Source of the DNA: Nocardiopsis sp. TSRI0078
GTDB lineage: Bacteria; Actinomycetota; Actinomycetes; Streptosporangiales; Streptosporangiaceae
NCBI RefSeq assembly: GCF_001905145.1
Contig: NZ_LWLB01000003.1
Coordinates: forward strand, 124,001 to 188,000
DNA length: 64,000 nt
Direction: 5' to 3'
Under the pieces are notes generated by a model. It was given only the letters and a program-made list of their open reading frames with translations. It made no database searches and was not told where the DNA came from. A program made the translations under genes and the position numbers. Below, piece after piece: positions 1 to 9,283 of this stretch (positions within the stretch are counted from its first letter, which is position 1; every line of letters begins with the position of its first letter).

Positions 1-193
1 CGCCGCACGGCGGCCCGACCCGCGGTACGGGGAAGACGGTATCTTCGGGTGGAGTGGTAGGACGCCCCGGTTGCGCCGCGTCCACCCGGCCCGCGTACGC
101 AGTGTGCGCCGTGCGGGAACTTTTCGTCCGTCTCCTCCACCGCAGCCCCGGTGGGACGGATCCCTGGACCCGAATCAGGAAACCGGTCAAGCG

Positions 194-2764
194 TTGCGTC
201 GATTTGCCTCCGCGACGGTGGTCATGGCCATGACCACCGCGCTGCTTCCGATACCGGCCGCGCCCGCGTACGCGGATCCCGAGAACGACGGGTCGGCCGA
301 GCCCCTCGTCGTCGAGCGCGTCACGCCGGACGCCGCCGACGAGGACAGCACCCTGCGCGTCACGGGCGAGGTGACCAACACCACCTCCGAGAGCATCCGC
401 GACGTCACCGTGCGGATCCGCTACTCGAAGCACCCCTTCACCGACCGCGAGGAGCTGGACGAGTTCGCCTCGGGCGGGGGATGGCAGCCCAACGCCCCGG
501 GACCGGAAGAGGACGTCGCCGGGGAACTGCCGCCCGAAGACACCGAGGAGTACTCCCTGAGCGTGCCGGTCGAGGACCTGGAGCTGCCCTCCTACGGCGT
601 GTACCCCCTGGTCGTCGAGGCGGTGGACGGCGGCGGGGACGTCGTCGGCGCCCAGTACACCTTCCTCCCCTACACGGGCGGGAAGGACGACGACGTGCCC
701 TCCGTCGGCATCGCCTGGGTGTGGCCGCTGATGGCGCGGCCCCAGCGCGCGGACGAGGACACCTTCCTCAGTGACGACCTGCACGGTTCCGTCGCCGCCG
801 ACGGGCGCCTGGGCCGCCTGCTGGCCGCGGGCGCGCAGACTCCGCTGTCCTTCGAGGCCGGTGACGAGGACCTGGCCGAGGTGCTCGGCCTCAACGGGGG
901 TTCCGAGGAGCCGTCCGAGGCGTCGCCCGGAGGCGGGAACGCCACCGCGGAGGAGACCGCCGAGGCCCTGCCCACCGAGGAGGCCACCGAGGGCGGAGAG
1001 GCGGACGGGGAGGAAGAGGACGGCTCCCAGAAGGAGCCGGAGGGCTCCGAAGGCGACGAGGGCGTCCCCCTCACCTGGGCGGTCGACCCCGGCACGCTCG
1101 ACGACATCCTGCGCATGGCCAGCGCCGACCACGAGGTCCTGGAGGACCTCCTCACCGTGCCCGCCGAGGGCGGGCCGGTCCGGCACGAGGCCGGGGTGAG
1201 CGAGGCCGCCCAGGTGTGGCTGCGCGAGGCGCGCGGCGTGCTGGCCGGGGACAGCGTGGTGGCCACCCCCTACGCCAACAGCGACCTGGCCTCCCTGCTG
1301 CGCAACGACATGGACGCCGACGCCGAGGCCTCCCTCCGGGTCGCCCAGGAGGCGGTCCTGCGGACGCTGGAGCTGGAGGTGGACGAGACCTTCGCCCTGC
1401 CCCCGAACGGCCTGATGGACGAAAGCGTCTACGACCTGCTCGCCGCGCACGGCGCCACCCGCTTCCTGCTGGACGAGAGGGCCATGCCCGCGGCCTCCTG
1501 GACGTCCACGACCCCCGGCGCGCAGGCCCCGCTGCCCGCGTCGGAGACCGAGTCCACGGAGGAGCCGTTCGCGCTGGTCTCCGACTCCGGGATCACCGAC
1601 GTGCTGTCCATGCCCACCCAGGGGCCCGGCCAGTCCGAGCTCGCCCTCCAGCGCTTCGCCGCCGAGACCGCGATGATCGCGGGCGAGGACGCCGGGGGCG
1701 GCCGGGTGGTCGTCGCCTCACCGGACCCGGGGTGGAACCCCGGCCAGGAGTTCGCGCAGGGTGTGCTGGCCGCCTCCGACGAGCTGCCGTGGCTGTCGCC
1801 GAAGCCGCTGGACGGGATCGGGCCGCCCGACTCCGGGGAGGGCGAGGACACCCGCCGTCCCCTCGCCTACCCCGACGGCGCGTACGAGAGGGAGCTCAGC
1901 TCCACCTACCTGGACCAGGTCCAGGACGTGGGCCGCGACGTGCGCCTGTTCAACAGCATCCTGGTCGACGACAGCGACCCGTTCCGCCCGGCGCTGCTGC
2001 GCCTGGAGTCGGTGTACTGGCGGGAGGAGGAGGCCCTGGCGGGCGCCACCCGGTCCCTGGTCGTGGAGACGGTGCGGGACCGTACGAACGACGTGCGCGT
2101 CATCCCCGGCGAGCCGGTCACCCTGGCCAGCCGGACCGGGACCACCGGCATCCTGGTCGCCAACGACCTGGAGGACGAGGCCGTCTACGTGCACCTGTCG
2201 GTCTTCTCGGAGAACTCCGAGCGGCTGAGCGTCGGCGAGTACAACCACTCCTTCGAGATCGCGCCCGGCGCCAAGACCACGGTGTACGTGCCCCTGTCGG
2301 CGCGGATCAACGGCCGCACGGTCCTGAACGTGAGCCTGCAGAACGCCGAGGGCGAGCCGATCAGCCAGGAGACCGAGATCCCGGTGAACGCCACCGGCCT
2401 GGGCACGCAGGCGCTGCTCATCAGCGGTATCGGCCTGCTGATCCTGATCGTCGCGCTGGCTCCGCGCGCGCTGCGCAAGTGGGCGCGCAGGAGGTCGCGG
2501 TCCGGCGCCCCCGCCGGGGAGGCCCCGGACGGCGGCGCCTCGGACCAGGACTCGCCGGACCAGGACGGCCAGGACTCCGGCGGCGAGGCCCCGGAGGGGA
2601 CCCCGAACGACTCCCCGGAGGAGGCCGGCGGGGCCGAGCAGGACGGAGGCGCCCCGGAGTCCGGGACCCCGGACCCGGACTCGCCGGACCAGGACGGCCA
2701 GGACTCCGCCGCGGTGTCCGAGGGGGACCACGCGGAGCGGAACCCGGGCGGCGGGGGGAAGTGA
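194..2764 (+). CDS. DUF6049-family exported membrane-anchored protein
   Basis: Large protein of the type found immediately upstream of murJ at actinobacterial origins (Rv3909/SCO3895 position); its biochemical role is not established. Starting from the TTG at 194 gives about 856 residues beginning with a clean signal peptide (MRRFASATVVMAMTTALLP, then AAPAYA). An in-frame TTG at 71 would put about 41 unlikely residues ahead of it, so 194 is preferred, with an AGGAAACC about 13 bases upstream as a weak ribosome site. A long extracytoplasmic part is broken by an acidic Glu/Gly-rich stretch near residues 240-310. One transmembrane helix (LLISGIGLLILIVALAP) comes near residue 740-765, then a basic stop-transfer and an acidic cytoplasmic tail. 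The tail repeats SPDQDGQDS twice. It is likely co-transcribed with the MurJ genes; an envelope role is inferred from context. Confidence 0.72.
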   Translation: MRRFASATVVMAMTTALLPIPAAPAYADPENDGSAEPLVVERVTPDAADEDSTLRVTGEVTNTTSESIRDVTVRIRYSKHPFTDREELDEFASGGGWQPNAPGPEEDVAGELPPEDTEEYSLSVPVEDLELPSYGVYPLVVEAVDGGGDVVGAQYTFLPYTGGKDDDVPSVGIAWVWPLMARPQRADEDTFLSDDLHGSVAADGRLGRLLAAGAQTPLSFEAGDEDLAEVLGLNGGSEEPSEASPGGGNATAEETAEALPTEEATEGGEADGEEEDGSQKEPEGSEGDEGVPLTWAVDPGTLDDILRMASADHEVLEDLLTVPAEGGPVRHEAGVSEAAQVWLREARGVLAGDSVVATPYANSDLASLLRNDMDADAEASLRVAQEAVLRTLELEVDETFALPPNGLMDESVYDLLAAHGATRFLLDERAMPAASWTSTTPGAQAPLPASETESTEEPFALVSDSGITDVLSMPTQGPGQSELALQRFAAETAMIAGEDAGGGRVVVASPDPGWNPGQEFAQGVLAASDELPWLSPKPLDGIGPPDSGEGEDTRRPLAYPDGAYERELSSTYLDQVQDVGRDVRLFNSILVDDSDPFRPALLRLESVYWREEEALAGATRSLVVETVRDRTNDVRVIPGEPVTLASRTGTTGILVANDLEDEAVYVHLSVFSENSERLSVGEYNHSFEIAPGAKTTVYVPLSARINGRTVLNVSLQNAEGEPISQETEIPVNATGLGTQALLISGIGLLILIVALAPRALRKWARRRSRSGAPAGEAPDGGASDQDSPDQDGQDSGGEAPEGTPNDSPEEAGGAEQDGGAPESGTPDPDSPDQDGQDSAAVSEGDHAERNPGGGGK

Positions 2765-2790
2765 CCCCGCGCCCCGACTGACCGGTGGGT

Positions 2791-2828
2791 GACAAGGCCC
2801 CTTACCGACAGGACGCCATGTCGACACA
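2791..2828 (-). repeat. degenerate copy of GTCGAC dispersed repeat (R1)
   Basis: Just after the DUF6049 gene, the minus strand reads GTGTCGACATG followed by GTCCTGTCGG and CCTTGTC. These are the same words in the same order as the better copies near 10.2 and 10.8 kb. It is degenerate; assignment rests on shared words and position at a gene end. Confidence 0.4.
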
Positions 2829-2939
2829 CCCGCACGTCTCCACGCCGGTACACACCGCACGTGTACCCGAGCCGCGGCGCCGGACCACGGCGCCGCGGCC
2901 GGACATTCCCCAGTCGGACGAAAGGAAGCCTGATCCACG

Positions 2940-4793
2940 GTGGTCACCGACTCCCCGAACGGCGGCGGGAAACACCGCCGTTCCCCCCAGTCCGAAGGCC
3001 CGCTCCCGGGTGAGAGCGCGACCCGCCCCGGCGCCGGCCCCACGCCGTCCGCCGAGCAGGGCGACCTGCCCGGAAACGCCGCGGCACCCGTGTCCGACCC
3101 CTCCCCCGACACCGCGTCCGGCGCCGGCGAGGGCTCCGGAGGAGGGTCGGGCAGCGGCTCCGGTACGGGCTCCGGCGGCGGCATGATGCGCTCCAGCGCC
3201 ATCATGGCCGTGGGCACCATGGCCTCCCGGATCACCGGATTCGCCCGCACCATCGTGCTCGGCGCCGCCATCGGCACTCACCTGCTCGGTGACGCCTACC
3301 ACACGGCCCACACGATCCCGTTCATCCTCAACGACCTGCTCATCGGCGGGCTGATGGCCAGCGTCATCATCCCGTTCCTGGTCAAGCGGCGTAAGCGCGA
3401 CGCGGACGGCGGCAAGGCCACCGAGGACCGCCTGTTCACCACCATGGTGCTGGCGCTGTTCCTCCTCACCACGGCCGCGATCCTGGCCGCCGAGTTCCTC
3501 ATCTGGATGTACGGCTCCCGGTTCACCCCGGTCCAGTTCGAGACCTCGGTCCACCTGGCGCGGTACCTGCTCGCGCAGATCTTCTTCATCGGCCTGAGCG
3601 GCCTGCTGAGCGCCATGCTCAACACACGCGGAAGGTTCGGCGCCGCCGTCTGGGCACCCGTGCTGAACAACGTCGTCATCATGAGCGTGGCGGGCGTGTT
3701 CCTGTGGGTGGCCGGTCCGGGCCGCACCCCCGAGACCGTCACCGACGGCCAGCTCACCCTGCTGGGCGCGGGCACGGCGGGGGGCATGGCGCTCCAGGCG
3801 CTGGTGCTGTTCGTGGCCCTGAGCCGCACCGGCTACCGCTGGCGCCCCCGCGTGGACCTGCGCGGCTCCGGGCTCGGCGAGGCCCTGCGCTCCGCCGGGT
3901 GGATGATGCTCTACACCCTCCTCACCCAGGCCGGGCTGTGGATCACCACCAACATCGCCAACGCCGCGAACGTGGCGAGCATCGAGCAGGGACTGGACGT
4001 CGGCGCGGGCATCAGCGCCTACAACCTGGCGTACCAGCTCTTCCAGCTGCCGTACGCGATCATCGCGGTCTCCCTCATCACCGTGCTGCTGCCCCGGATG
4101 AGCGCACACGCCGACAACCACGACTGGGACGCCGTCCGCTCGGACTTCTCCCGCACCCTGCGCATCTCCGCCTTCGTGCTCGTGCCGACCGCCTTCGCGG
4201 TGGCGATGTTCGCCGAACCGCTGTCCGTCCTGGCGTTCGCGCGCGGGTCCATCGCCGTGGACGACGCGACCAGGATCGGGCAGATCCTCGCGGTCATGTC
4301 GCTGGGCCTGGTGCCGTTCACCGTGTTCCAGCTGATGCTGCGTGTGTTCTTCGCCATGGGCGACACCCGCACCCCCGCGATGCTCGGCCTGGCCAACCTG
4401 GCCGTCCACAGCGGCCTGGCCCTGACGGCCTACCTGGTCCTTCCGCCGAACCTGGTGGTCGTGGGCGTGGCCGCGGGCTTCATGGTCTCGTTCCTGTCGG
4501 GTCTGACCATCGCAGGCCTGGTGCTGAGCCGGCGCATCGGGGGTCTTGACGGAAGGCACGTCATTGGCACATTGTTGCGCCTGCACCTGGCCGTCGTTCC
4601 GAGCATCGGAGCCGGTCTGGGTGTGCTCTGGGCCTTCGACGCCTACGTCGGCCCCGGTCTGGCCACCTACGTCGGTGCTCCGGTCACCGGGTGCCTCCTC
4701 GGAGCACTGCTCTTCCTCGGCTCCGCGCGGCTGCTGCGCGTTCCGGAGCTGAGCGCGGCGGTGGAACTGGTCCGCGGCCGTCTGCGTCGTTGA
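2940..4793 (+). CDS. murJ: lipid II flippase MurJ, first tandem copy
   Basis: MurJ/MviN moves the peptidoglycan precursor lipid II across the cytoplasmic membrane. The 617-residue product has an about 80-residue disordered N-terminal tail rich in Pro/Ser/Gly (residues 50-80 are almost only Gly/Ser). It then has a MOP-superfamily core with about 14 helices, starting with the typical AVGTMASRITGFARTIVLG and containing the first-cytoplasmic-loop LVKRRKRDADG. The GTG start at 2940 is supported by AAAGGAAG about 12 bases upstream. Unlike mycobacterial MviN, it lacks a C-terminal pseudokinase; a separate gene two positions downstream carries that module. A second murJ follows 74 bases later on the same strand. 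Family assignment is firm; which copy is the main flippase cannot be told from sequence. Confidence 0.93.
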   Translation: MVTDSPNGGGKHRRSPQSEGPLPGESATRPGAGPTPSAEQGDLPGNAAAPVSDPSPDTASGAGEGSGGGSGSGSGTGSGGGMMRSSAIMAVGTMASRITGFARTIVLGAAIGTHLLGDAYHTAHTIPFILNDLLIGGLMASVIIPFLVKRRKRDADGGKATEDRLFTTMVLALFLLTTAAILAAEFLIWMYGSRFTPVQFETSVHLARYLLAQIFFIGLSGLLSAMLNTRGRFGAAVWAPVLNNVVIMSVAGVFLWVAGPGRTPETVTDGQLTLLGAGTAGGMALQALVLFVALSRTGYRWRPRVDLRGSGLGEALRSAGWMMLYTLLTQAGLWITTNIANAANVASIEQGLDVGAGISAYNLAYQLFQLPYAIIAVSLITVLLPRMSAHADNHDWDAVRSDFSRTLRISAFVLVPTAFAVAMFAEPLSVLAFARGSIAVDDATRIGQILAVMSLGLVPFTVFQLMLRVFFAMGDTRTPAMLGLANLAVHSGLALTAYLVLPPNLVVVGVAAGFMVSFLSGLTIAGLVLSRRIGGLDGRHVIGTLLRLHLAVVPSIGAGLGVLWAFDAYVGPGLATYVGAPVTGCLLGALLFLGSARLLRVPELSAAVELVRGRLRR

Positions 4794-4867
4794 TGCCGTA
4801 CCGTCCTCCCCGGCCCTGACCCGCCGAGGCTTGAAGCCGCCAGACCGAGAGTAAGGACCGCCCGACG

Positions 4868-6736
4868 GTGTCCAGCGACCGATCCCAGCACGTGCCCCCG
4901 GCGGAGCCCGGACCTCCGGAGGGGCACGATCCCCGTCGGCGGCACATGGTGATGCCCGAGGACGTGCTCGACACCTACGAGCGCGAGGAGCCGGACACCG
5001 CTCCGGAGACGGGGCTGAGGACGCTCCGGGACCCGAGCGACATCGGCGACGCGGGCACCGCCGACCGCGCCGGCCTGGAGGACGGCGACGAGATCGGCGG
5101 CAGCGCCCACACCGCGCCGGGCAACATCGCCAAGTCCAGCGCGGTCATGGCGCTGGGCACCGTCGTCTCCCGTGTGACGGGCTTCGTGCGCACCATCATC
5201 CTGGCGGCGGCGATCGGCACCCAGCTCCTGGGCGACGCCTACCAGACGGCGGGCATGGTCCCGTACATGATCTACGACCTGCTCATCGGCGGGTTGCTGG
5301 CGAGCGTGTTCGTGCCGTTCCTGGTCAAGCGGCGCAGGCTCGACGCCGACGGCGGGAACGGGATCGAGCAGCGCCTGGTCACGCTGATGCTGCTGGCGCT
5401 GTTCGCGCTCACGCTGGTGTCGGTGCTGGTCGCGGAGTGGTTCATCCGGATCTACGCGGGCGGGTTCTCCGGGGCCCAGTACGAGGTCTCGGTCGTCCTG
5501 TCCCGCTACCTGGTCACGCAGATCTTCTTCATCGGCGCGAGCGGCCTGGCCAGCGCGATGCTCAACGCGCGCAACAGGTTCGGCGCCCCCATGTGGGCGC
5601 CGGTGCTGAACAACCTGGTCATCATCGGCGTCGGGCTGTGGTTCCTGAACCTGGCCGGCCCGGGCCGGACCCCGGAGAGCGTGACCCCCGGCGAGCTGAT
5701 GCTGCTGGGGCTGGGCACGGCCGCGGGCCAGGTGGTCCAGGCCGCCGTCCTGGTGTGGGCGCTGGCCGCGGCGGGCTTCCGCTGGCGGCCCCGCCTGGAC
5801 CTTCGGGGCTCGGGCCTGGGAGAGGCGGCCGGCGCCGCCTCGTGGATGATGCTCTACATCGTCGTGGCGCAGCTGGGCGCGCTCGTGTCCACCAACGTGG
5901 CCACACGGGCCGGTGCCCGCGCCGCCGAGGCCGGCTTCGACTCCGGCGCGGGTATCGCGGCGTACAAGTTCGCGTCGATGCTGTTCCAGCTGCCGTACGC
6001 GGTCATCGCGGTCTCGGTGATCACCGCCCTGCTGCCGCGTATGAGCGAGCACGTCGCGGCGGGGCGCAAGGACCAGGTGCGCAGCGACTTCTCACGCGGC
6101 TTCCGGCTGTCGTCGGTGCTGATCGTGCCGGTCTCGGTCGCGATGATCGTCTTCGCGATCCCGTTCTGCGTGCTGATCTACGCACAGGGCAGCACGAGCA
6201 CGCAGGACGCGGCGGCGATCGGGCGGATCCTCATGGTCTTCTGCCTGATGCTGATCCCGTTCACGCTGTTCCAGCTCCAGATGCGCGTGTTCTACGCACT
6301 GGGCGACACCCGGACCCCGGCCCTGGTGTCGGTCCCCTCCGAGATCGCCCACGCCGTCACCGCGGTCGGCCTGCTGTTCCTCATGGAGCCGCAGCACGTC
6401 GTGGTGTGGCTGCCGGTGCCCTACGGTCTGTACTACGTCGTCGGGTCCGTCATCATGTGGTGCCTGCTGCACCGGCGGCTGAACGGCCTGGACGGCCGCC
6501 GGACCGCGGCCACCCTGTTCAGGCTGTACCTGGCGACCGTCCCGGCGGCGGTCTTCGGGACGGCGATGATCCACCTCTTCCGTGACCTGCCCGGCGACCT
6601 CTGGCCGGGCCTGGCATCGATGGCGGCGGGCGGTGCCGCCGGTGCAGTACTGTTCGTGCTCACCGCCAAATTTCTCAATGTGACCGAAGTCACATCATTC
6701 CTCGATTTGCTCAAGACACGGCTGCGACGCCGCTGA
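4868..6736 (+). CDS. murJ: MurJ-family lipid II flippase, second tandem copy
   Basis: Second MOP-superfamily flippase, 622 residues, GTG start at 4868 with an AAGGA site just upstream. After an about 85-residue acidic cytoplasmic tail different from that of the first copy, the core begins AVMALGTVVSRVTGFVRTI. It keeps the same landmarks (LLGDAYQTA, DLLIGG, LVKRRRLDADGG, NNLVI, GDTRTPA). By eye roughly half the core positions match the preceding gene, so the two are tandem paralogues. They have diverged most in the N-terminal tails and in the last helices. Both may transport lipid-linked wall precursors, with one possibly specialised. No frameshift or missing segment was seen. Confidence 0.9.
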   Translation: MSSDRSQHVPPAEPGPPEGHDPRRRHMVMPEDVLDTYEREEPDTAPETGLRTLRDPSDIGDAGTADRAGLEDGDEIGGSAHTAPGNIAKSSAVMALGTVVSRVTGFVRTIILAAAIGTQLLGDAYQTAGMVPYMIYDLLIGGLLASVFVPFLVKRRRLDADGGNGIEQRLVTLMLLALFALTLVSVLVAEWFIRIYAGGFSGAQYEVSVVLSRYLVTQIFFIGASGLASAMLNARNRFGAPMWAPVLNNLVIIGVGLWFLNLAGPGRTPESVTPGELMLLGLGTAAGQVVQAAVLVWALAAAGFRWRPRLDLRGSGLGEAAGAASWMMLYIVVAQLGALVSTNVATRAGARAAEAGFDSGAGIAAYKFASMLFQLPYAVIAVSVITALLPRMSEHVAAGRKDQVRSDFSRGFRLSSVLIVPVSVAMIVFAIPFCVLIYAQGSTSTQDAAAIGRILMVFCLMLIPFTLFQLQMRVFYALGDTRTPALVSVPSEIAHAVTAVGLLFLMEPQHVVVWLPVPYGLYYVVGSVIMWCLLHRRLNGLDGRRTAATLFRLYLATVPAAVFGTAMIHLFRDLPGDLWPGLASMAAGGAAGAVLFVLTAKFLNVTEVTSFLDLLKTRLRRR

Positions 6737-7012
6737 TCACCAGGAACAGACGATGTTGGGTGGTCCTGTGCCGTTACGCCCCGGAAGGTGGACGAGTATC
6801 CGATGCCCTCCGAAGATGCTGTTCAGGCGTCCTAGCATGGACAGGCATCGCTTTACCGCTACAGCAATGTTCATCCGAGCTGCCCGAAGGGAGGCTGGGG
6901 ACAGCAGTCAGGGTCGTCCCCCACGCACGCACCCCGTACCGCTCCGGTCCACAGGCGACCGCGGAGCCCGGGAACGCGCGGAACAACGGCACTGGCACCC
7001 GTCACTCCCATC

Positions 7013-8620
7013 ATGAGCACCTTCCTCATCGAACCCGGGGCGAAACTGGCCAACCGCTACCGCCTCGACCAAGTGGTGAGCGAGACCGGTGGCGCCACAC
7101 GCTGGAAGGCCACCGACGAGACCCTCGCACGGCCCGTCGCGGTGTGGACCTTCACCGAGGGCTTTCCGCGCACGTCCGAGGTCGTGCGCGCCGCCCGGGC
7201 GACGAGCCGCGTCCCCGACGCCCGCGTCACGCAGGTCTTCGACGCCGACGACTCCTCCCCCATCCCCTACGTCGTCGAGGAGTGGGTCATCGGCTCCTCC
7301 CTCGCCGACCTCCTCGCGCAGGGCCCCATGGAGCCCGAGCGCGCGGCCGGCCTGGTCGCCGAGGCGGCCGAGGCCATCGCCGCCGCGCACGCGGGCGGCC
7401 TCCACCACCTGTGCCTGACCCCGAGCAAGCTCATGTGGAGCAGCGGGGGCGCGGTCAAGGTGACCGGCATCGGCGTGGACGCCGCGCTGCTGGGCAACGG
7501 TGTCGCCGACCCCGCGGCGACCGACGCCCAGGGCCTGGGCAACCTGCTCTACGCGGCGCTCACCGGGCACTGGCCCGGCGGCCCGCAGAGCGGACTGCCC
7601 GCCGCGCCGCAGGGGCCCGCGGGCCCCTACCCTCCGCACCAGATCCGCCAGGGCGTCAACGAGACCCTGGGGACCATCACCACGCGTGCCGCCCTGCCGC
7701 AGCTCGCGGGGCAGATGGTGCCCGGACCGCCCATCACCTCCCCCGCCGAGTTCTGCGCGGCCATGGCCGAGGTGCCCCGGCTCATCCCGCTCCCCGTCGC
7801 CCCCGCCGAGTCGACCCCGCCGCCCGAACCGGGGACCTCCCGCCGCACCGGTGAGTTCGACAGCACCGGCTCGGGCCCCCGCCGCAGCGCCCGCAACGGC
7901 GCGGCGGCTCCGCGCGGCGGCTCCGCCACGCGGAGCGGGGGCGCGCCGCGGAGCGCGGAGCGCCCGGCGCCCTCACGGATGGACCAGAGGGCCGCCCGCA
8001 GGCAGCCCTCCGTCCGGAAGATCGTGGTCGGCGCGTTCGCGGTGGTGCTGTTCGTCGCCGTGGTCGCGGGCGCCTGGACCGTCGGGGCGATGATCAGCTC
8101 CAACGGTGAGGAGGCTCCCACCGGTGACACGTCCGAGCAGACGCAGGACGAGGGCCCGGAGCTGAGGACGCTGGAGATCACCGGGGCCCAGGGCTTCGAC
8201 CCGATGCCGGACGGCGACGGCGAGGAGCACCAGGACAGCGCCGGGAAGGCCCACGACGGCGACCCCTCCACCGGTTGGAGCACCCAGGGCTACTGGGACC
8301 CGCTGCAGATGCAGAAGGAGGGCGTGGGGCTCCTCCTGGACCTGGGGTCCAGCCAGGAGGTCCGCGAGGTCGTCCTGGAGATGCCCGAACTGGACCACGT
8401 CACGGAGATCCGTGTCGGCGACGACGCGTCGGTCAGCGACCAGGACAGCCTGGACGCCAACCTCCCCGCCGTCGCGCAGGAGACGATGAGCGGCTCCACG
8501 ACCGTCTCCCTGGAGGAGGGCGTGACCGGACAGTACGTGCTCATCTGGTTCACGGAGCTGCCCGAGAACGACGGCGACTGGCGTGGGACCATCAATGAGG
8601 TCGAGGTACGCGGCCTCTGA
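7013..8620 (+). CDS. membrane pseudokinase with discoidin-like outer domain (MviN regulator type)
   Basis: Kinase-like fold in residues about 10-260, one transmembrane helix at about 336-362 (VVGAFAVVLFVAVVAGAW), and an extracytoplasmic C-terminal F5/8-type-C/discoidin-like beta domain (about 390-535, with DGDPSTGWSTQGYW). The kinase motifs are degenerate: no glycine loop, Trp where the beta-3 Lys should be (RPVAVWTF), HLCLTPSKLMW in place of HRDLKPxN, and VTGIG in place of DFG. It should therefore bind partners rather than phosphorylate. In mycobacteria the same modules are fused to MurJ and bind the FHA protein FhaA after phosphorylation by PknB. Here they form a separate gene next to two murJ copies and just before sigM. 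Start ATG 7013. A regulatory role in wall synthesis is inferred. Confidence 0.82.
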   Translation: MSTFLIEPGAKLANRYRLDQVVSETGGATRWKATDETLARPVAVWTFTEGFPRTSEVVRAARATSRVPDARVTQVFDADDSSPIPYVVEEWVIGSSLADLLAQGPMEPERAAGLVAEAAEAIAAAHAGGLHHLCLTPSKLMWSSGGAVKVTGIGVDAALLGNGVADPAATDAQGLGNLLYAALTGHWPGGPQSGLPAAPQGPAGPYPPHQIRQGVNETLGTITTRAALPQLAGQMVPGPPITSPAEFCAAMAEVPRLIPLPVAPAESTPPPEPGTSRRTGEFDSTGSGPRRSARNGAAAPRGGSATRSGGAPRSAERPAPSRMDQRAARRQPSVRKIVVGAFAVVLFVAVVAGAWTVGAMISSNGEEAPTGDTSEQTQDEGPELRTLEITGAQGFDPMPDGDGEEHQDSAGKAHDGDPSTGWSTQGYWDPLQMQKEGVGLLLDLGSSQEVREVVLEMPELDHVTEIRVGDDASVSDQDSLDANLPAVAQETMSGSTTVSLEEGVTGQYVLIWFTELPENDGDWRGTINEVEVRGL

Positions 8621-8656
8621 CGGACGCCGATGTGTGGGGATATGTGATCAGCGCTG

Positions 8657-9283
8657 ATGGACGCCGTCCAGGAGCTTCCTGACCGGGAGCTGTTGACGAG
8701 GCACGCTCAGGGTGACGACCAGGCCTTCGCGGTCCTGGTGCGTCGGCACCGTGAGCGCCTCTGGGCTGTCGCCGTGCGGATGATGGGTGACCCCGAGGAG
8801 GCCTCCGACGCGCTCCAGGACGCGTTCCTGTCCGCGTTCCGCGCCGCCGACCGCTTCCGCGGCGAGTCGCAGGTGAGCACGTGGCTGCACCGGATCGTGG
8901 TGAACGCGTGCCACGACCGGCTGCGCCGCCGCAAGGTGCGGCCGGCCACCCCCACCGAGGACTCCACCCTGGACGTGATGTCCAACGAGCGGCTCGGCCG
9001 CATGGGCGGCGCCCCGGACCACGCCTCGCAGACGGAGGCGCGCATGGACGTGCACGCCGCCCTGGAGCTGCTCCCGCTGGACCAGCGCATGGCGCTGACC
9101 CTCGTGGACATGCTCGGCTACCGCGTGGATGAGGCCGCCCGCATCCTGGACGTGGCGTCGGGGACGGTCAAGAGCAGGTGTGCGCGAGGTCGCGCCAAAC
9201 TTCTGCCCTCACTGGCCCATCTGAGGAACCCTCAGCACCCCGGAGACGTCACAACTGGGAGAGGAGGTGCCAACCCATCGTGA
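8657..9283 (+). CDS. sigM: ECF RNA polymerase sigma factor SigM
   Basis: 208-residue extracytoplasmic-function sigma factor. Region 2 covers about residues 5-90 (DDQAFAVLVRRHRERLW, then DALQDAFLSAFRAADRF and STWLHRIVVNACHDRLRRR). Region 4 covers about 140-195 (LPLDQRMALTLVDMLGYRV, then ILDVASGTVKSRCARGRAKL). The position after murJ/kinase and before an anti-sigma gene and trxBA matches sigM in Mycobacterium and Streptomyces, where it governs envelope/oxidative stress genes. ATG 8657 lies 36 bases after the pseudokinase stop, suggesting one transcript. The stop overlaps the next GTG as GTGA, so the sigma and anti-sigma genes are translationally coupled. Confidence 0.92.
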   Translation: MDAVQELPDRELLTRHAQGDDQAFAVLVRRHRERLWAVAVRMMGDPEEASDALQDAFLSAFRAADRFRGESQVSTWLHRIVVNACHDRLRRRKVRPATPTEDSTLDVMSNERLGRMGGAPDHASQTEARMDVHAALELLPLDQRMALTLVDMLGYRVDEAARILDVASGTVKSRCARGRAKLLPSLAHLRNPQHPGDVTTGRGGANPS

